Origin: Sporosarcina koreensis
GTDB taxonomy: Bacteria > Bacillota > Bacilli > Bacillales_A > Planococcaceae
Reading direction: 5' to 3'
NCBI RefSeq assembly: GCF_000826145.2
Contig: NZ_LN651337.1
Span: 933,774 to 997,773, forward strand
Length of the DNA: 64,000 nt
Shown: one piece after another, positions 53,396-62,996 of the stretch
Position numbering within the stretch: the stretch's first letter is position 1
Layout: each line of letters begins with the position of its first letter
Translations under genes and position numbers: made by a program
Notes under the pieces: generated by a model
Told to the model about the DNA's origin: nothing
Databases searched by the model: none
The model's input: the letters and a program-made list of their open reading frames with translations, nothing else

Positions 53396-54751
53396 TTATT
53401 TGAAAAATGCGTCCATGCCGGGGAATTTCATCTTCTTTTTGTTCTTCATCTGCGCCCCGGTCATCTGCTTCACCATCTTCTTCATTTCCTCGAATTGCTT
53501 CAGCAGTCGGTTCACTTCCTGGATCGACGTGCCTGACCCTTTTGCGATCCGTTTCTTGCGGCTCGCATTGATCATTTCAGGCGTGGCACGCTCCTGGGTC
53601 GTCATCGAATAGATGACCGCTTCGACTTTCCCCATCTGGCTTTCATCCACCTGAGCGTTCTCGAGCCCTTTTATTTTGTTGAAGCCCGGCATCATCTTGA
53701 GGATCTCATCGAGCGGCCCCATCTTCTTCACCTGCTGGAGCTGGTCCAGGAAATCATCGAGGGTGAAGGTCTGTGTGCGCAGTTTCTGTTCGAGATCCCG
53801 CGCCTTTTCCTCATCGACGTTTTCCTGTGCTTTCTCGATGAGCGACATGACATCGCCCATGCCGAGGATCCGTGATGCCATGCGCTCGGGATGGAATGGT
53901 TCGAGCGCGTCCATCTTCTCACCCATACCGACGTACTTGATCGGTTTTTGGGTGACGGAACGGATGGACAATGCCGCCCCGCCGCGTGTATCACCGTCCA
54001 GTTTGGTGAGCGCGACGCCTGTGATGCCGATCGTATCATCAAAGTTCTTCGCGACATTGACGGCATCCTGACCTGTCATGGCATCGACGACGAGGAACGT
54101 TTCATCCGGTGAAGCGAGCTCGCGGATATCTTTCAGTTCCTGCATGAGCGCTTCGTCGATATGGAGACGTCCCGCCGTATCGATGATGACTACGTCATTA
54201 TGGTCTTCATCCGCCTTTGCAAGCGCCTGCCGGACGATTTCGACAGGTGACACGTCCGTTCCGAGAGAGAAGACCGGAATGGTGAGCTGTTTCCCGATCG
54301 TCTGCAGCTGCTGGACGGCTGCCGGACGGTAGACGTCCGCCGCGACGAGCAGCGGTTTCTTGTTGTTGCGTTTTCGCAGCGAGTTGGCAAGCTTTCCGGA
54401 AGTTGTCGTTTTCCCGGCCCCCTGCAGGCCGACCATCATGATGACCGTCGGCGCTTTGCGTGCGAACTGGATGCCGGACTGCTCTTCGCCCATCAAGTTC
54501 GTCAATTCGTCTTTGACGATCTTCACGACCTGCTGTCCCGGTGTCAGGCTCTTCATGACGTCCTGTCCGACAGATCGCTCGCTTACCGTCTTGACGAACT
54601 CCTTGACGACTTTCAAGTTGACGTCCGCCTCGATCAGTGCAAGCCTGACTTCGCGCATCATTTCCTTGACGTCGGCTTCACTGATCTTGCCCTTGCCTGT
54701 AATTTTCTGAAGCGTCCCTTGCAGGCGCTCCGCCAATCCCTCAAAAGCCAT
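53396..54751 (-). CDS. ffh: Ffh, signal recognition particle protein
   Basis: Ffh (SRP54) binds SRP RNA and signal sequences and hands nascent membrane proteins to FtsY. The 451-residue protein has an N domain, a G domain with G1 GLQGAGKTTT (residues 108-117), DVYRPAA, DTAGR and TKLDG, and a methionine-rich M domain after about residue 295 with RRMGPLDEI-like KKMGPLDEILKMMPG and GSGTSIQEVNRLLKQFEEMKKMV. ATG follows GGGAGGTTCTGTGC. It is 13 nt after ylxM. Confidence 0.98.
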   Translation of the reverse strand: MAFEGLAERLQGTLQKITGKGKISEADVKEMMREVRLALIEADVNLKVVKEFVKTVSERSVGQDVMKSLTPGQQVVKIVKDELTNLMGEEQSGIQFARKAPTVIMMVGLQGAGKTTTSGKLANSLRKRNNKKPLLVAADVYRPAAVQQLQTIGKQLTIPVFSLGTDVSPVEIVRQALAKADEDHNDVVIIDTAGRLHIDEALMQELKDIRELASPDETFLVVDAMTGQDAVNVAKNFDDTIGITGVALTKLDGDTRGGAALSIRSVTQKPIKYVGMGEKMDALEPFHPERMASRILGMGDVMSLIEKAQENVDEEKARDLEQKLRTQTFTLDDFLDQLQQVKKMGPLDEILKMMPGFNKIKGLENAQVDESQMGKVEAVIYSMTTQERATPEMINASRKKRIAKGSGTSIQEVNRLLKQFEEMKKMVKQMTGAQMKNKKKMKFPGMDAFFK

Positions 54752-54764
54752 GCACAGAACCTCC

Positions 54765-55097
54765 CTAGTCGTGCTCTTTTATTTGCCGCAGCAGGCCGGC
54801 CGCTTCCTCAGTCATTGACCGGTTTGCGGCGAGATGCTGTTCAAGCTGTTCGATCATCAACGCCCTCTGCTGGTACTTGCCGAACAGCATGAGTTTGGCT
54901 TCGTAGTCTTCCAGCATCGCTTCCGTCCTGCGCACATTATCGTAGACCGCCTGTCTCGACACATTGTACTCTTCGGCAATCTCACCGAGGGACAGGTCGT
55001 CGAGGTAATACAGTTCCATGTAAATGCGCTGTTTGTCCGTCAACAGCGATTGATAGAAATCAAAGAGGAAATTGACGCGGGTCGTTTTCTCAAGCAT
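54765..55097 (-). CDS. ylxM: YlxM, SRP-associated helix-turn-helix protein
   Basis: YlxM family proteins (UPF0122) stimulate SRP GTPase activity in streptococci. The 110-residue protein has a sigma-region-4-like helix-turn-helix ([40 protein letters not shown] across residues 20-59) followed by a charged helix. ATG follows GAGGAGGAGTTCCG. It precedes ffh by 13 nt, which is its usual partner, and has its own promoter after ftsY. Confidence 0.95.
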   Translation of the reverse strand: MLEKTTRVNFLFDFYQSLLTDKQRIYMELYYLDDLSLGEIAEEYNVSRQAVYDNVRRTEAMLEDYEAKLMLFGKYQQRALMIEQLEQHLAANRSMTEEAAGLLRQIKEHD

Positions 55098-55123
55098 CGG
55101 AACTCCTCCTCATATCTCCCTTA

Positions 55124-55152
55124 ATAGTAGCCGCTGCCGGAATCACTGTCAA
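55124..55152 (-). promoter_or_regulatory. Candidate SigA promoter of ylxM-ffh
   Basis: On the minus strand TTGACA (perfect -35), 17 bp, TACTAT. It lies in the 61-bp ftsY-ylxM gap, about 25 bp before ylxM. Confidence 0.7.
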
Positions 55153-55158
55153 GGGAAT

Positions 55159-56178
55159 TTACTTGTCTGCACTTTCTTCTGCAGATTCCTCTTCAGCTTC
55201 CAGTTCCAACCCTTCTGCGAACAGGCCGTATACATACTTTTCCGGCTCGAACGGCTGCAGATCATCGATGCCTTCGCCGAGACCGACGAATTTCACAGGG
55301 ATGTTCAGCTTGCTGCGGATCGCAAGGACGATTCCGCCTTTTGCCGTGCCATCCAACTTGGTCAGCACGATACCCGTAACATCGGTCGCTTCCTTGAAGG
55401 TTTCCGCCTGGATAAGTGCATTCTGTCCGGTTGTCGCGTCAAGTGCCAGCAGGACTTCATGGGGGGCCCCCTCGATCTCCCTGCCGATGACACGGTGGAC
55501 TTTCTGCAATTCGTTCATCAGGTTCACTTTGTTCTGCAGCCGGCCCGCTGTATCGCAGATCAGGACATCGACACCGCGTTTCTTCGCCGCGTTCACGGCA
55601 TCGTACATGACGGCGGCCGGATCGGATCCTTCTGACTGGCGGATGACTTCGACACCTGCCCGCTCGCCCCAGACGACGAGCTGATCGATCGCCCCTGCCC
55701 GGAATGTATCCCCGGCTGCAAGCATGACCGTTTTGCCTTCCGCCTGCAGGCGGGATGCCAGCTTCCCAATTGTCGTCGTCTTGCCGACTCCGTTGACGCC
55801 GACCATGAGGATGACGGTGATTCCGTCTTCCTGTATGTTGAGTGCATTGCTGTCTTCACCCTGTGCATTGTAAATATCGACAAGTTTCTCCGAGATGACT
55901 GTCTGGATGCCGGCTGTGTCTTTGATGTTCTTGCGCCTGACTTCCATTTTCAGCTGATCGATCAGTTCCATGACCGTCTCGAAGCCGACATCCGCCTGCA
56001 GAAGCACTTCCTCCAGTTCTTCGAAGAATTCCTCGTCCACTTCCCTGAAACGGGCTACGAGGTCATTCACTTTGGATGTGAATGAGTCCCGCGTCTTGCT
56101 CAGGCCGTCCTTGAACTTTCCGGTGACGGCTTCGTTCGTGCCTGTTATTTTTTCTTTCATTTTCTTGAAGAATGACAT
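55159..56178 (-). CDS. ftsY: FtsY, SRP receptor
   Basis: FtsY is the membrane-associated GTPase that receives the SRP-ribosome complex. The 339-residue protein has a short charged N-terminal A region, the four-helix N domain, and a G domain with G1 GVNGVGKTTT (residues 127-136), GDTFRAGA, DTAGR and TKLDG. The C-terminus is acidic. ATG follows AAAGGAATGTAGGCATT. It lies 23 nt after smc. Confidence 0.98.
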   Translation of the reverse strand: MSFFKKMKEKITGTNEAVTGKFKDGLSKTRDSFTSKVNDLVARFREVDEEFFEELEEVLLQADVGFETVMELIDQLKMEVRRKNIKDTAGIQTVISEKLVDIYNAQGEDSNALNIQEDGITVILMVGVNGVGKTTTIGKLASRLQAEGKTVMLAAGDTFRAGAIDQLVVWGERAGVEVIRQSEGSDPAAVMYDAVNAAKKRGVDVLICDTAGRLQNKVNLMNELQKVHRVIGREIEGAPHEVLLALDATTGQNALIQAETFKEATDVTGIVLTKLDGTAKGGIVLAIRSKLNIPVKFVGLGEGIDDLQPFEPEKYVYGLFAEGLELEAEEESAEESADK

Positions 56179-56201
56179 AATGCCTACATTCCTTTCCCCT
56201 G

Positions 56202-59200
56202 TTAGGTTGTCTGCAGGGCAGCTTCCGGCACGTCAGACATTTTGACTGACAGCAGCCTGGATACGCCGGATTCCTGCATGGTGATGCCGTACAGGACATC
56301 CGCCCCTTCCATCGTTCCCTTCCGGTGGGTGATGACGATGAACTGCGTGTCCTCTGAAAACTTCTTCAAGTACCGGCTGTACCGGATGACATTCGCTTCA
56401 TCCAGTGCGGCTTCAACTTCATCCAATATACAGAACGGCACCGGGCGGACTTCGATGATTGCAAACAATAACGTGATCGCGGTCAGCGCCCGCTCGCCGC
56501 CGGACAGAAGGCTGAGGTTCTGGCGCTTCTTCCCCGGAGGGCGTGCAATGATATCGATGCCCGTTTCGAGCATATTGCCGGGATCCGTCAGCACAAGGTC
56601 GGCTTCCCCGCCGCCGAACATTTCCTTGAAGACTGTCCGGAAACGCTGCTGGACGGCATTGAATGTCGAGGTGAAGCGGGTCTTCATCTCCGTATCCATC
56701 TCCGACATCGCCTCTTCCAGCGTCGTCTTCGCCTCGAGCAGATCATTGCGCTGTTCGGTCAAGAACGTGTGCCGCTCCAGCACTTCCCTGTATTCTTCCA
56801 CAGCCCCCGGGTTGACCGGCCCGAGGGAAGCGATTTCCTGTTTCAGCCGTTCGACACGCCTGCGGGTTTCCGTTTCGTCGAAACCTTCCGGCACCTCGAA
56901 GTCCGGATACAGCCCGTACTCTTCCAGCAGCCGGCCGCCAAGGGATTCCAGTTTCACTTCGCTTCTGGAATATTGCACGTGAAGCCGGTTCAGCTCCGCA
57001 GCCAGCTGTGCCAGCCGGTCCGCTTCCTTCTTCAGGAGCAGTTCTCTCTCCCCGACTTCCCCGCTGATCCGGTCGCGTTCTTCCTTTTTGGCCAGAAGAT
57101 CCGATTTCAATGATTCGACAGCAGCTGCCGTTTCGGTGATTTTTCGTTCGATTTCTTCTGGCGACAGCATTTCGCCCTGCTCTTGGCCGGACAGGAAACG
57201 GTTCTCCTCTTCAAGACGGCGAAGCCTGGTTTCCGACGCCTCAAGTTCGCGGCCGGCGTCTTCTGCGAGCGCGGCCTTGTGGGCCGCCTGCTCACGCAGT
57301 ACCGCCGTCTGTTCACGGAGTTCACTGTACCGTTCTCGCAGGACCTGTTCTTCCGTACGGCGGTCAGCCGCCAGACGCTCAAGGGATGCGACAGCTCTCT
57401 GGATCTCCTGCTGCTCGCGTTTCAGGAGCTGCTGCTGACGTTCGAGATCCGACCGTTTTGTGAGCAGTGTGCTCGCTGTGTCCTTCGCACCTGCGCGGTC
57501 CCGTTCGAACATCTGGTACTGGGCTTCGGCCGTACGCAGCTCATATGAGGTTTCACGGAGCGCAGCATCGATTTCTTCTGCAGCCGATTTCAGCTCCGCG
57601 AGCCTGCGGTCGGCGGCAGTCACTGTCTGCAGACTGCCGGCAGTGGCGAATTTGATGTCTCTCGCCTTCTGTTCAGCCGCTTCCACGGATTCGTTCAGCT
57701 TTGCGAGCTGTCCGGTCAGGGTTTCCAATTCCGCCTTCCGGGAGAATACGGTCGACTGGCCTTTCGAGCCGCCGCCAGTCAGGGAACCGCCGGCATTGAC
57801 GACATCGCCGTCCAGCGTGACGATCCGGTACCGGTAGCCGGCGAGCTTGGCGATTTCGGAAGCGCCGGTCAATGTATCCGCCACGATTGTCGCACCGAGC
57901 AGGTTCGCGATCACGTTCTTGTATTTCGGATCGGCGCCGGTAAGCTGTTCGGCTGTGCCGATGAAGCTCCCATGGTGTCTGACCTTCGCAAGTACATCAT
58001 TTGGGACATACCTTGCCTTCATGACATCGAGCGGCAGGAATGTCGCCCGCCCGGAGTTCTTCTTCTTCAGGTACTGGATCGCTGTCCGTGCAGCCGGTTC
58101 AGCAGTTGCGATGATATGCTGCATGGCGCCGCCGAGTGCCGTCTCCACTGCCTTCAGATGTTTCCTGTCGACGTTGATGAGTTCTGCGACCGCCCCCTCG
58201 ATGCCCTGGAGTGTGCCCGACTGTTTCGCAAGCAGCACTTCCTTGACACCGGAATAGAAGCCTGAAAAATCGGCTTCCATGCTTTTCAGCGCACGCAGCC
58301 GCCCCTGCAGTTCGTACCGCTTATTCACAGCCTGCTGCTGGAGTTTCTGCGTTTCTGCGAGTCGCTGCTCGCTCTGCTTCAGGTTCTGTCTGGCTTCTTC
58401 GGATTGGGCAGCGACTTTCTTCGATTCATCCCTCATCCGCCGGAGTGTTTCCGACTGTTCTTCTTTCCGCTTCTGCAGTTCCGCTATTCGTGTACGCAGC
58501 TCAAGCGTCTGTTCGCCCGATTTTTCGGAGGAATGCTGTTCGCCTGCGAGCCGCTCCTCGATATGTTTCAGTTCGTTGCGCACGGTCGCTTCTTTGTTCA
58601 GCACTTCGATATAGGAGGATTTCAGGTTTTCAATTTCCTGCTCCGTTTCTGCAAGGGACCGCTTCAATTTCTTGGATATGGACGCCATCTCTTCGGTTTT
58701 TTCCGACAGCTGCCCGTTCGTCGTTTCGGTTTCATGGAGCAGCTCCGATTTTCTTGCTTCCAGCTGTTCCAAGGACCGGCGGACAGTCTCGAGTTCTTCC
58801 GCAAGACGCACCGAGCGTTCTTTTGCATTCCGCTGTTTCTCGATCGACAGCAGCCGCCGCCCTTCCCATTTCTCGGCTTCGGCGCTCGCCGTGACAAGCT
58901 GTTCCTGCAGGGCGCCGACAGCTGTGTCGAGGGCAGCCAGCATGGCTTTTGCGTCTGCAGTCTCCTGTTCCACGGCTGAGACTGTCTTTTCAAGGCGAGT
59001 ACGGATTCCCCTCTTTTCATCCGATGCGGAACGGTTCTCCTGCAGTTCGGTTCGGAGTGCATGGGCTTCCGCATTCATCAGCCGGACATCCGCCTCCCGC
59101 AAATCGGATGCCAGCGTCCGATGGCGTTCAGCCGCGCGCGCATTCTCGGCAAGCGGCTCCATCCGGTCATCGAGTTCTTTGAGGATATCAAGGATGCGGT

Positions 59201-59765
59201 CGAGATTGTCGTCCGTTTCAATCAGCTTGAATTCCGCTTTTTTCTTGCGCATGCGGTATTTCAGGACACCTGCCGCTTCGTCGAAGATACTCCGCCTGTC
59301 TTCGGGACGGCTGTTGAGGATTTCATCGACCCGCCCCTGGGAGATGATGGAGAACGCTTCTTTGCCTAATCCGGAGTCCACGAAGACGTCATTGATGTCC
59401 TTCAGGCGGCACACTTGTCCGTTCAGCTGGAAGGAGCTCTCCCCGGAACGGAACACACGCCGGCTGACGCTGATTTCCGTATAGTCGAGCGGAAACAGGC
59501 CTGTCGAGTTGTCCAGGGTCAAGGTCACTTCCGCAAAATTCAGCGCTTTTCGGGAGTCACTGCCTGCAAAAATGACGTCCTGCATCTTGGCACCGCGCAG
59601 TGATTTCGCGGATTGCTCACCGAGCACCCACCGGATCGCATCGATGACATTGCTCTTCCCGCTGCCGTTCGGGCCTACGACAGCCGTGACGCCCGGAACA
59701 AAATCGATGGATACTTTATCGGCAAAGGATTTGAATCCGATGATTTCCAGTCGTTTTAAAAACAC
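56202..59765 (-). CDS. smc: SMC, chromosome condensation ATPase
   Basis: SMC with ScpA and ScpB condenses and separates chromosomes. The 1187-residue protein has normal length. Walker A GPNGSGKSNVIDAI lies near residue 32, and two long coiled-coil arms flank the hinge (about 510-670, with GGSLTGGG and AGYRYRIVTLDG). The C-terminal head carries the signature LLSGGERALTAI and Walker B ILDEVEAALDEAN. The start is GTG (59763-59765) behind GAGGAGAGCTGAAC. It lies 2 nt after rnc and before ftsY. Confidence 0.98.
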   Translation of the reverse strand: MFLKRLEIIGFKSFADKVSIDFVPGVTAVVGPNGSGKSNVIDAIRWVLGEQSAKSLRGAKMQDVIFAGSDSRKALNFAEVTLTLDNSTGLFPLDYTEISVSRRVFRSGESSFQLNGQVCRLKDINDVFVDSGLGKEAFSIISQGRVDEILNSRPEDRRSIFDEAAGVLKYRMRKKKAEFKLIETDDNLDRILDILKELDDRMEPLAENARAAERHRTLASDLREADVRLMNAEAHALRTELQENRSASDEKRGIRTRLEKTVSAVEQETADAKAMLAALDTAVGALQEQLVTASAEAEKWEGRRLLSIEKQRNAKERSVRLAEELETVRRSLEQLEARKSELLHETETTNGQLSEKTEEMASISKKLKRSLAETEQEIENLKSSYIEVLNKEATVRNELKHIEERLAGEQHSSEKSGEQTLELRTRIAELQKRKEEQSETLRRMRDESKKVAAQSEEARQNLKQSEQRLAETQKLQQQAVNKRYELQGRLRALKSMEADFSGFYSGVKEVLLAKQSGTLQGIEGAVAELINVDRKHLKAVETALGGAMQHIIATAEPAARTAIQYLKKKNSGRATFLPLDVMKARYVPNDVLAKVRHHGSFIGTAEQLTGADPKYKNVIANLLGATIVADTLTGASEIAKLAGYRYRIVTLDGDVVNAGGSLTGGGSKGQSTVFSRKAELETLTGQLAKLNESVEAAEQKARDIKFATAGSLQTVTAADRRLAELKSAAEEIDAALRETSYELRTAEAQYQMFERDRAGAKDTASTLLTKRSDLERQQQLLKREQQEIQRAVASLERLAADRRTEEQVLRERYSELREQTAVLREQAAHKAALAEDAGRELEASETRLRRLEEENRFLSGQEQGEMLSPEEIERKITETAAAVESLKSDLLAKKEERDRISGEVGERELLLKKEADRLAQLAAELNRLHVQYSRSEVKLESLGGRLLEEYGLYPDFEVPEGFDETETRRRVERLKQEIASLGPVNPGAVEEYREVLERHTFLTEQRNDLLEAKTTLEEAMSEMDTEMKTRFTSTFNAVQQRFRTVFKEMFGGGEADLVLTDPGNMLETGIDIIARPPGKKRQNLSLLSGGERALTAITLLFAIIEVRPVPFCILDEVEAALDEANVIRYSRYLKKFSEDTQFIVITHRKGTMEGADVLYGITMQESGVSRLLSVKMSDVPEAALQTT

Positions 59766-59767
59766 GT

Positions 59768-60535
59768 TCAGCTCTCCTCTTTTGTATGCTCTTCCAATAG
59801 CTGCTGGATTGCCTGGCGCGCTGCTTCCTGTTCTGCTTCTTTCTTGGAACGGCCGATACCCTCACCGAGCTTCGTGTCACCGAGCTCCACATACGTTAGA
59901 AACTTTTTCGCATGTGCAGGACCTGATTCTTCCACAATCCGGTAATGCAGCTGCCCATGATTGGTCTGCTGGACGATTTCCTGCAGCCGGCTTTTGTAAT
60001 CCATCACATGCGAAAAAGCTCCAAGCCCTATCTTCGGGAACACGATCCCTTCGAGGAAGTCAGTAGCTACATCAAACCCCTGATCCAGGTAGAGCGCACC
60101 GACGAATGCTTCGAACACATCGGCAAGAAGCGCAGGCCGGGTCCGTCCGCCGGTCAGTTCCTCGCCTTTGCCGAGGAGGATGTAATCGCCGAAGTTCAGT
60201 TCGGTACTGAACGTGACGAGCGAAGGTTCGCAGACGATGGCGGCACGCAGTTTGGTCAGCTCCCCTTCACTTTTTCCGGGTTCGGTCGCATACAGATACT
60301 GCGACACGGCAAGCTCCAGTACGGCATCCCCCAGGAATTCAAGCCGCTCGTTATCGGTAAAACGTTTGCTGCGGTGCTCATTCACATATGAAGAGTGAGT
60401 GAACGCATTATACAGCAGGGACACATTCGTGAATCGGATGTCCAGCCGTTCCTGCAGCTCATCGAATTTCCTGCGCACGGAACCCGGAAGAACAGCCTTC
60501 GATGTCTTGCCTGTCGGTTTCTTATTAGTCGTCAT
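59768..60535 (-). CDS. rnc: Ribonuclease III
   Basis: RNase III cleaves double-stranded RNA in rRNA processing, small cytoplasmic SRP RNA maturation and mRNA decay. The 255-residue protein has the catalytic signature [12 protein letters not shown] at residues 63-74, with Glu and Asp metal ligands. The second acidic patch is near [17 protein letters not shown], and the C-terminal double-stranded RNA-binding domain ends with [24 protein letters not shown] follows AGGCAGGTTGACTGA. It has its own candidate promoter. Confidence 0.97.
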   Translation of the reverse strand: MTTNKKPTGKTSKAVLPGSVRRKFDELQERLDIRFTNVSLLYNAFTHSSYVNEHRSKRFTDNERLEFLGDAVLELAVSQYLYATEPGKSEGELTKLRAAIVCEPSLVTFSTELNFGDYILLGKGEELTGGRTRPALLADVFEAFVGALYLDQGFDVATDFLEGIVFPKIGLGAFSHVMDYKSRLQEIVQQTNHGQLHYRIVEESGPAHAKKFLTYVELGDTKLGEGIGRSKKEAEQEAARQAIQQLLEEHTKEES

Positions 60536-60570
60536 TCAGTCAACCTGCCTTTCTTTGCACATACCTTTCT

Positions 60571-60599
60571 ATTCTACCTTGTCGCAACGCGCAGTGCAA
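60571..60599 (-). promoter_or_regulatory. Candidate promoter of rnc-smc-ftsY
   Basis: On the minus strand TTGCAC, 17 bp, TAGAAT (good -10, weak -35). It lies after the acpP terminator, about 36 bp before rnc. Confidence 0.45.
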
Positions 60600-60603
60600 A
60601 ATG

Positions 60604-60651
60604 GAAAAGAGACGCCTCCGCACTTTCCGGGGAAAGGACGAAAGAGTCTCT
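60604..60651 (-). terminator. Terminator-like hairpin after acpP
   Basis: Outer arms AGAGAC/GTCTCT enclose an inner CTTTCC/GGAAAG hairpin, with four T after it on the minus strand. It lies 10 nt past the acpP stop. The T run is short, so efficiency is uncertain. Confidence 0.55.
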
Positions 60652-60660
60652 ATGCTGCGA

Positions 60661-60897
60661 TCATTTAGTTTTTTCTTCGATATAAGAGACAGCATCTCCG
60701 ACTGTGCCGATTTTCTCAGCGTCATCATCGGAAATTTCCATGTCGAATTCATCTTCCAGTTCCATTACGAGCTCAACGACATCCAAAGAGTCAGCGCCGA
60801 GATCATCACGGAAAGAAGCTTCAGGTTTCACTTCGCTCTCGTCAACCCCCAAACGGTCAACAACAACCTTCGTCACGCGATCCAATACTGTAGACAA
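60661..60897 (-). CDS. acpP: Acyl carrier protein
   Basis: ACP carries growing fatty acids on a phosphopantetheine arm. The 78-residue acidic protein has the DSLD attachment motif with Ser37 and the typical [23 protein letters not shown] core across residues 29-51. The only well-placed start is TTG at 60895-60897, 9 nt after GGAGG within AAAGGAGGTGAG, an almost ideal ribosome binding site. It is separated from fabG by 408 bp of tandem palindromic repeats, unlike the usual tight fabG-acpP spacing. Confidence 0.97.
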   Translation of the reverse strand: MSTVLDRVTKVVVDRLGVDESEVKPEASFRDDLGADSLDVVELVMELEDEFDMEISDDDAEKIGTVGDAVSYIEEKTK

Positions 60898-60923
60898 TAT
60901 AACTCACCTCCTTTCAAGGCTAT

Positions 60924-61046
60924 AAAGCGCAGGCGGGCTGGTAGAGGCGACAGGCGCTGGAGGAATTGAAGAACAGGACGCTTATTGTCCTGTTTTCAAT
61001 TCCGAAGCGACCCCGAGCCTCTGCCCGCCGGAGCTGGATTACACAT
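60924..61046. repeat. Tandem palindromic repeat, copy 1 (123 bp)
   Basis: It starts AAAGCGCAGGCGGGC and ends CTGCCCGCCGGAGCTGGATT plus a short AT tail. The central hairpin at 60962-61003 pairs GGAATTGAA/TTCAATTCC and AACAGGAC/GTCCTGTT with a one-base bulge. Confidence 0.9.
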
Positions 61047-61166
61047 AAAGCGCAGGCGGGCGCCTAGGGCGACGGGCGCTGGAGAGCCTGGACGGCAAGG
61101 CGCCCTTCGCCTTGTCTCCAGGATCGAAGCGATCCCGAGCCCTGCCCGCCGGAGCTGGATTACAAA
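61047..61166. repeat. Tandem palindromic repeat, copy 2 (120 bp)
   Basis: It has the same ends as copy 1. The central hairpin at 61087-61122 has different sequence, CCTGGA/TCCAGG and CAAGGCG/CGCCTTG, yet keeps a long interrupted stem. Confidence 0.9.
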
Positions 61167-61288
61167 AAAGCGCAGGCGGGCTGCTAGAGGCGACAGGCGC
61201 TGGAGCACTGGAAGAACAGGACGCTCTCTGTCCTGTTTTCCAGTTCGAAGCGACTCCGAGCCCTGCCCGCCGGAGCTGGCCTGACCAT
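61167..61288. repeat. Tandem palindromic repeat, copy 3 (122 bp)
   Basis: It has the same ends as copies 1 and 2. The central hairpin at 61207-61244 pairs ACTGGAA/TTCCAGT and AACAGGAC/GTCCTGTT, with the same bulge as copy 1. It ends 17 bp before the fabG stop codon. Confidence 0.9.
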
Positions 61289-61305
61289 AAAGCATAGGTG
61301 ATCGC

Positions 61306-62052
61306 TTACATCACCATACCGCCATCCACGTTCAGCACCTGGCCCGTAATATAGGATGCATCGTCAGACAGCAGGAAAGCAGCAGCTTTCGCCACATCTT
61401 CCGGGCGGCCGAGGGAGCCGAGCGGAATGCTGCCGAGCAGCCCATCTTTAACGTCGTCACTGAGAGCATCCGTCATATCGGTCGTGATGAATCCCGGTGC
61501 AACCGCATTCACGGTGATTCCGCGGGCCGCGAGTTCCTTGGCCGTCGTTTTTGTCAGTCCGATGACACCCGCTTTTGCGGCTACATAGTTCGCCTGTCCT
61601 GCATTGCCGGCAATGCCGACAACCGACGCCATGTTGACGATGCGTCCGGCGCGCTGTTTCATCATCTGGCGGGAGACCGCTTTCGTGCAGAGGAAGACGC
61701 CTTTCAAATTCGTATCGAGCACTGCATCCCACTCGTCCTCTTTCATGCGCATCAGGAGATTGTCCTTCGTGATGCCCGCGTTATTGACGAGAAGATCGAT
61801 CGAGCCGAATGTTTCGAGCGTTTCAGCCATCAGCGCTTTCACGCTGTCCGGGTCTGTGACGTCCGCCTGGACAGCGATCGCCCGTCCGCCGTCCGCCTCG
61901 ATCGCCGATACGACTTCATCAGCACGTTCCTTGCTGCCGCTGTAGTTGACGGTTACGCTCGCGCCTTCACGTGCCAGCAGCAGTGCGATCTCCCGGCCGA
62001 TGCCGCGCGACGCTCCTGTGACGACAGCCGTTTTACCTGTGAACCTCTCCAT
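61306..62052 (-). CDS. fabG: 3-oxoacyl-[acyl-carrier-protein] reductase
   Basis: FabG reduces 3-oxoacyl-ACP with NADPH in fatty acid elongation. The 248-residue short-chain dehydrogenase has the cofactor motif TGASRGIG (residues 12-19), NNAG (90-93), and the catalytic Ser143, Tyr156 and Lys160 (YVAAK). I chose ATG 62050-62052, which overlaps the fabD stop (TGATG), behind AAAGGAGTGGGACTG. A GTG three codons upstream lies in that site. It is followed by the repeats and acpP. Confidence 0.98.
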   Translation of the reverse strand: MERFTGKTAVVTGASRGIGREIALLLAREGASVTVNYSGSKERADEVVSAIEADGGRAIAVQADVTDPDSVKALMAETLETFGSIDLLVNNAGITKDNLLMRMKEDEWDAVLDTNLKGVFLCTKAVSRQMMKQRAGRIVNMASVVGIAGNAGQANYVAAKAGVIGLTKTTAKELAARGITVNAVAPGFITTDMTDALSDDVKDGLLGSIPLGSLGRPEDVAKAAAFLLSDDASYITGQVLNVDGGMVM

Positions 62053-62996
62053 CAGTCCCACTCCTTTGCCGCTTCGATGACAGCCGCCAGTGTCTCTTCG
62101 TCATACACCGGCCAGACGGATACCGACCGGTCGATCTTGCGGACCAGCCCGCTCAGCACTTTGCCGGGACCGCATTCGATGAATTTGGTTACGCCGGCAT
62201 CTATCATTGTGCGTACGGACTCCTCCCAGCGCACCGGGGAAGACAGCTGTTCGATCAGCAGCCGTTTCACTTCACTGCTGTCCGTCACCGGCTCCGCCGT
62301 CACATTTGCGATGACAGGAACAGCCGCATCGTGCAGGTCTGTGTTTTCGAGCACTTCCGCGAGCTTCCCTGCTGCGGGACGCATGAGTTCGGAATGGAAC
62401 GGTCCGCTGACATCGAGCATCAGCGCACGTTTCGCACCGGCTTCCTTCAGACGGGCGCAGGCCGCGTCCACGCCTTCCTTCGTGCCAGAGATGACAATCT
62501 GCCCCGGACAGTTCAAATTCGCCGGCTGGACGAGTTTCCCTTCTGCACTGACGGCATCCGTCACACCGGTCAGCGTCTCCTGATCGAGGCCCAGGATTGC
62601 TGCCATCGCGCCTTCTCCCGCCGGCATCGCTTCATTCATGAACAGGCCGCGTTTATGTACGATCCGCACGGCGTCTTCGAACGTCAGGGCACCCGAGGCA
62701 TACAATGCTGTGTACTCGCCCAGGCTGTGTCCTGCCGTATAGTCAGGACGGATCCCCGCCTGGATCAGACGGTCTGCTGCCATCGCGCCGACCGTCAGGA
62801 GTGCAGGCTGTGCATTATACGTTACCGTCAATTCTTCCTGAGGCCCCTCTTCCATCAGTCTGCTCAGCGGGAACCCGAGCACTGAGTCTGCTGTCTCGAA
62901 AAATTGCCGCCCGCTCTCGTCCGCAGCCAATTCCGTTCCCATCCCGACTTTCTGGGACCCTTGTCCGGGAAATAAGAATGCTAGTTTCGTCATCAT
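62052..62996 (-). CDS. fabD: Malonyl-CoA:ACP transacylase
   Basis: FabD moves malonyl from CoA to ACP, priming fatty acid elongation. The 314-residue protein starts with [14 protein letters not shown] and has the nucleophile Ser91 in [11 protein letters not shown], the Arg loop, and the catalytic His in SGPFHSELM. Its ATG overlaps the plsX stop, and a second ATG follows directly. It is coupled to fabG by a 1-nt overlap. Confidence 0.98.
   Translation of the reverse strand: MMTKLAFLFPGQGSQKVGMGTELAADESGRQFFETADSVLGFPLSRLMEEGPQEELTVTYNAQPALLTVGAMAADRLIQAGIRPDYTAGHSLGEYTALYASGALTFEDAVRIVHKRGLFMNEAMPAGEGAMAAILGLDQETLTGVTDAVSAEGKLVQPANLNCPGQIVISGTKEGVDAACARLKEAGAKRALMLDVSGPFHSELMRPAAGKLAEVLENTDLHDAAVPVIANVTAEPVTDSSEVKRLLIEQLSSPVRWEESVRTMIDAGVTKFIECGPGKVLSGLVRKIDRSVSVWPVYDEETLAAVIEAAKEWD

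Larger units (their letters stand above)
60898..61305. other. 408-bp gap between fabG and acpP made mostly of repeats
   Basis: Apart from the acpP ribosome binding site and a 17-nt remnant next to the fabG stop (AAAGCATAGGTGATCGC, resembling the start of the repeat), the whole gap consists of three tandem palindromic repeats. I found no promoter for acpP in it. Open reading frames across it are side effects of the palindromes. Confidence 0.8.

Noticed and set aside
60985..61297. Open frames on both strands within the fabG-acpP gap
   Set aside because: They arise from the palindromic repeats, read nearly the same on both strands, and have no start signals.
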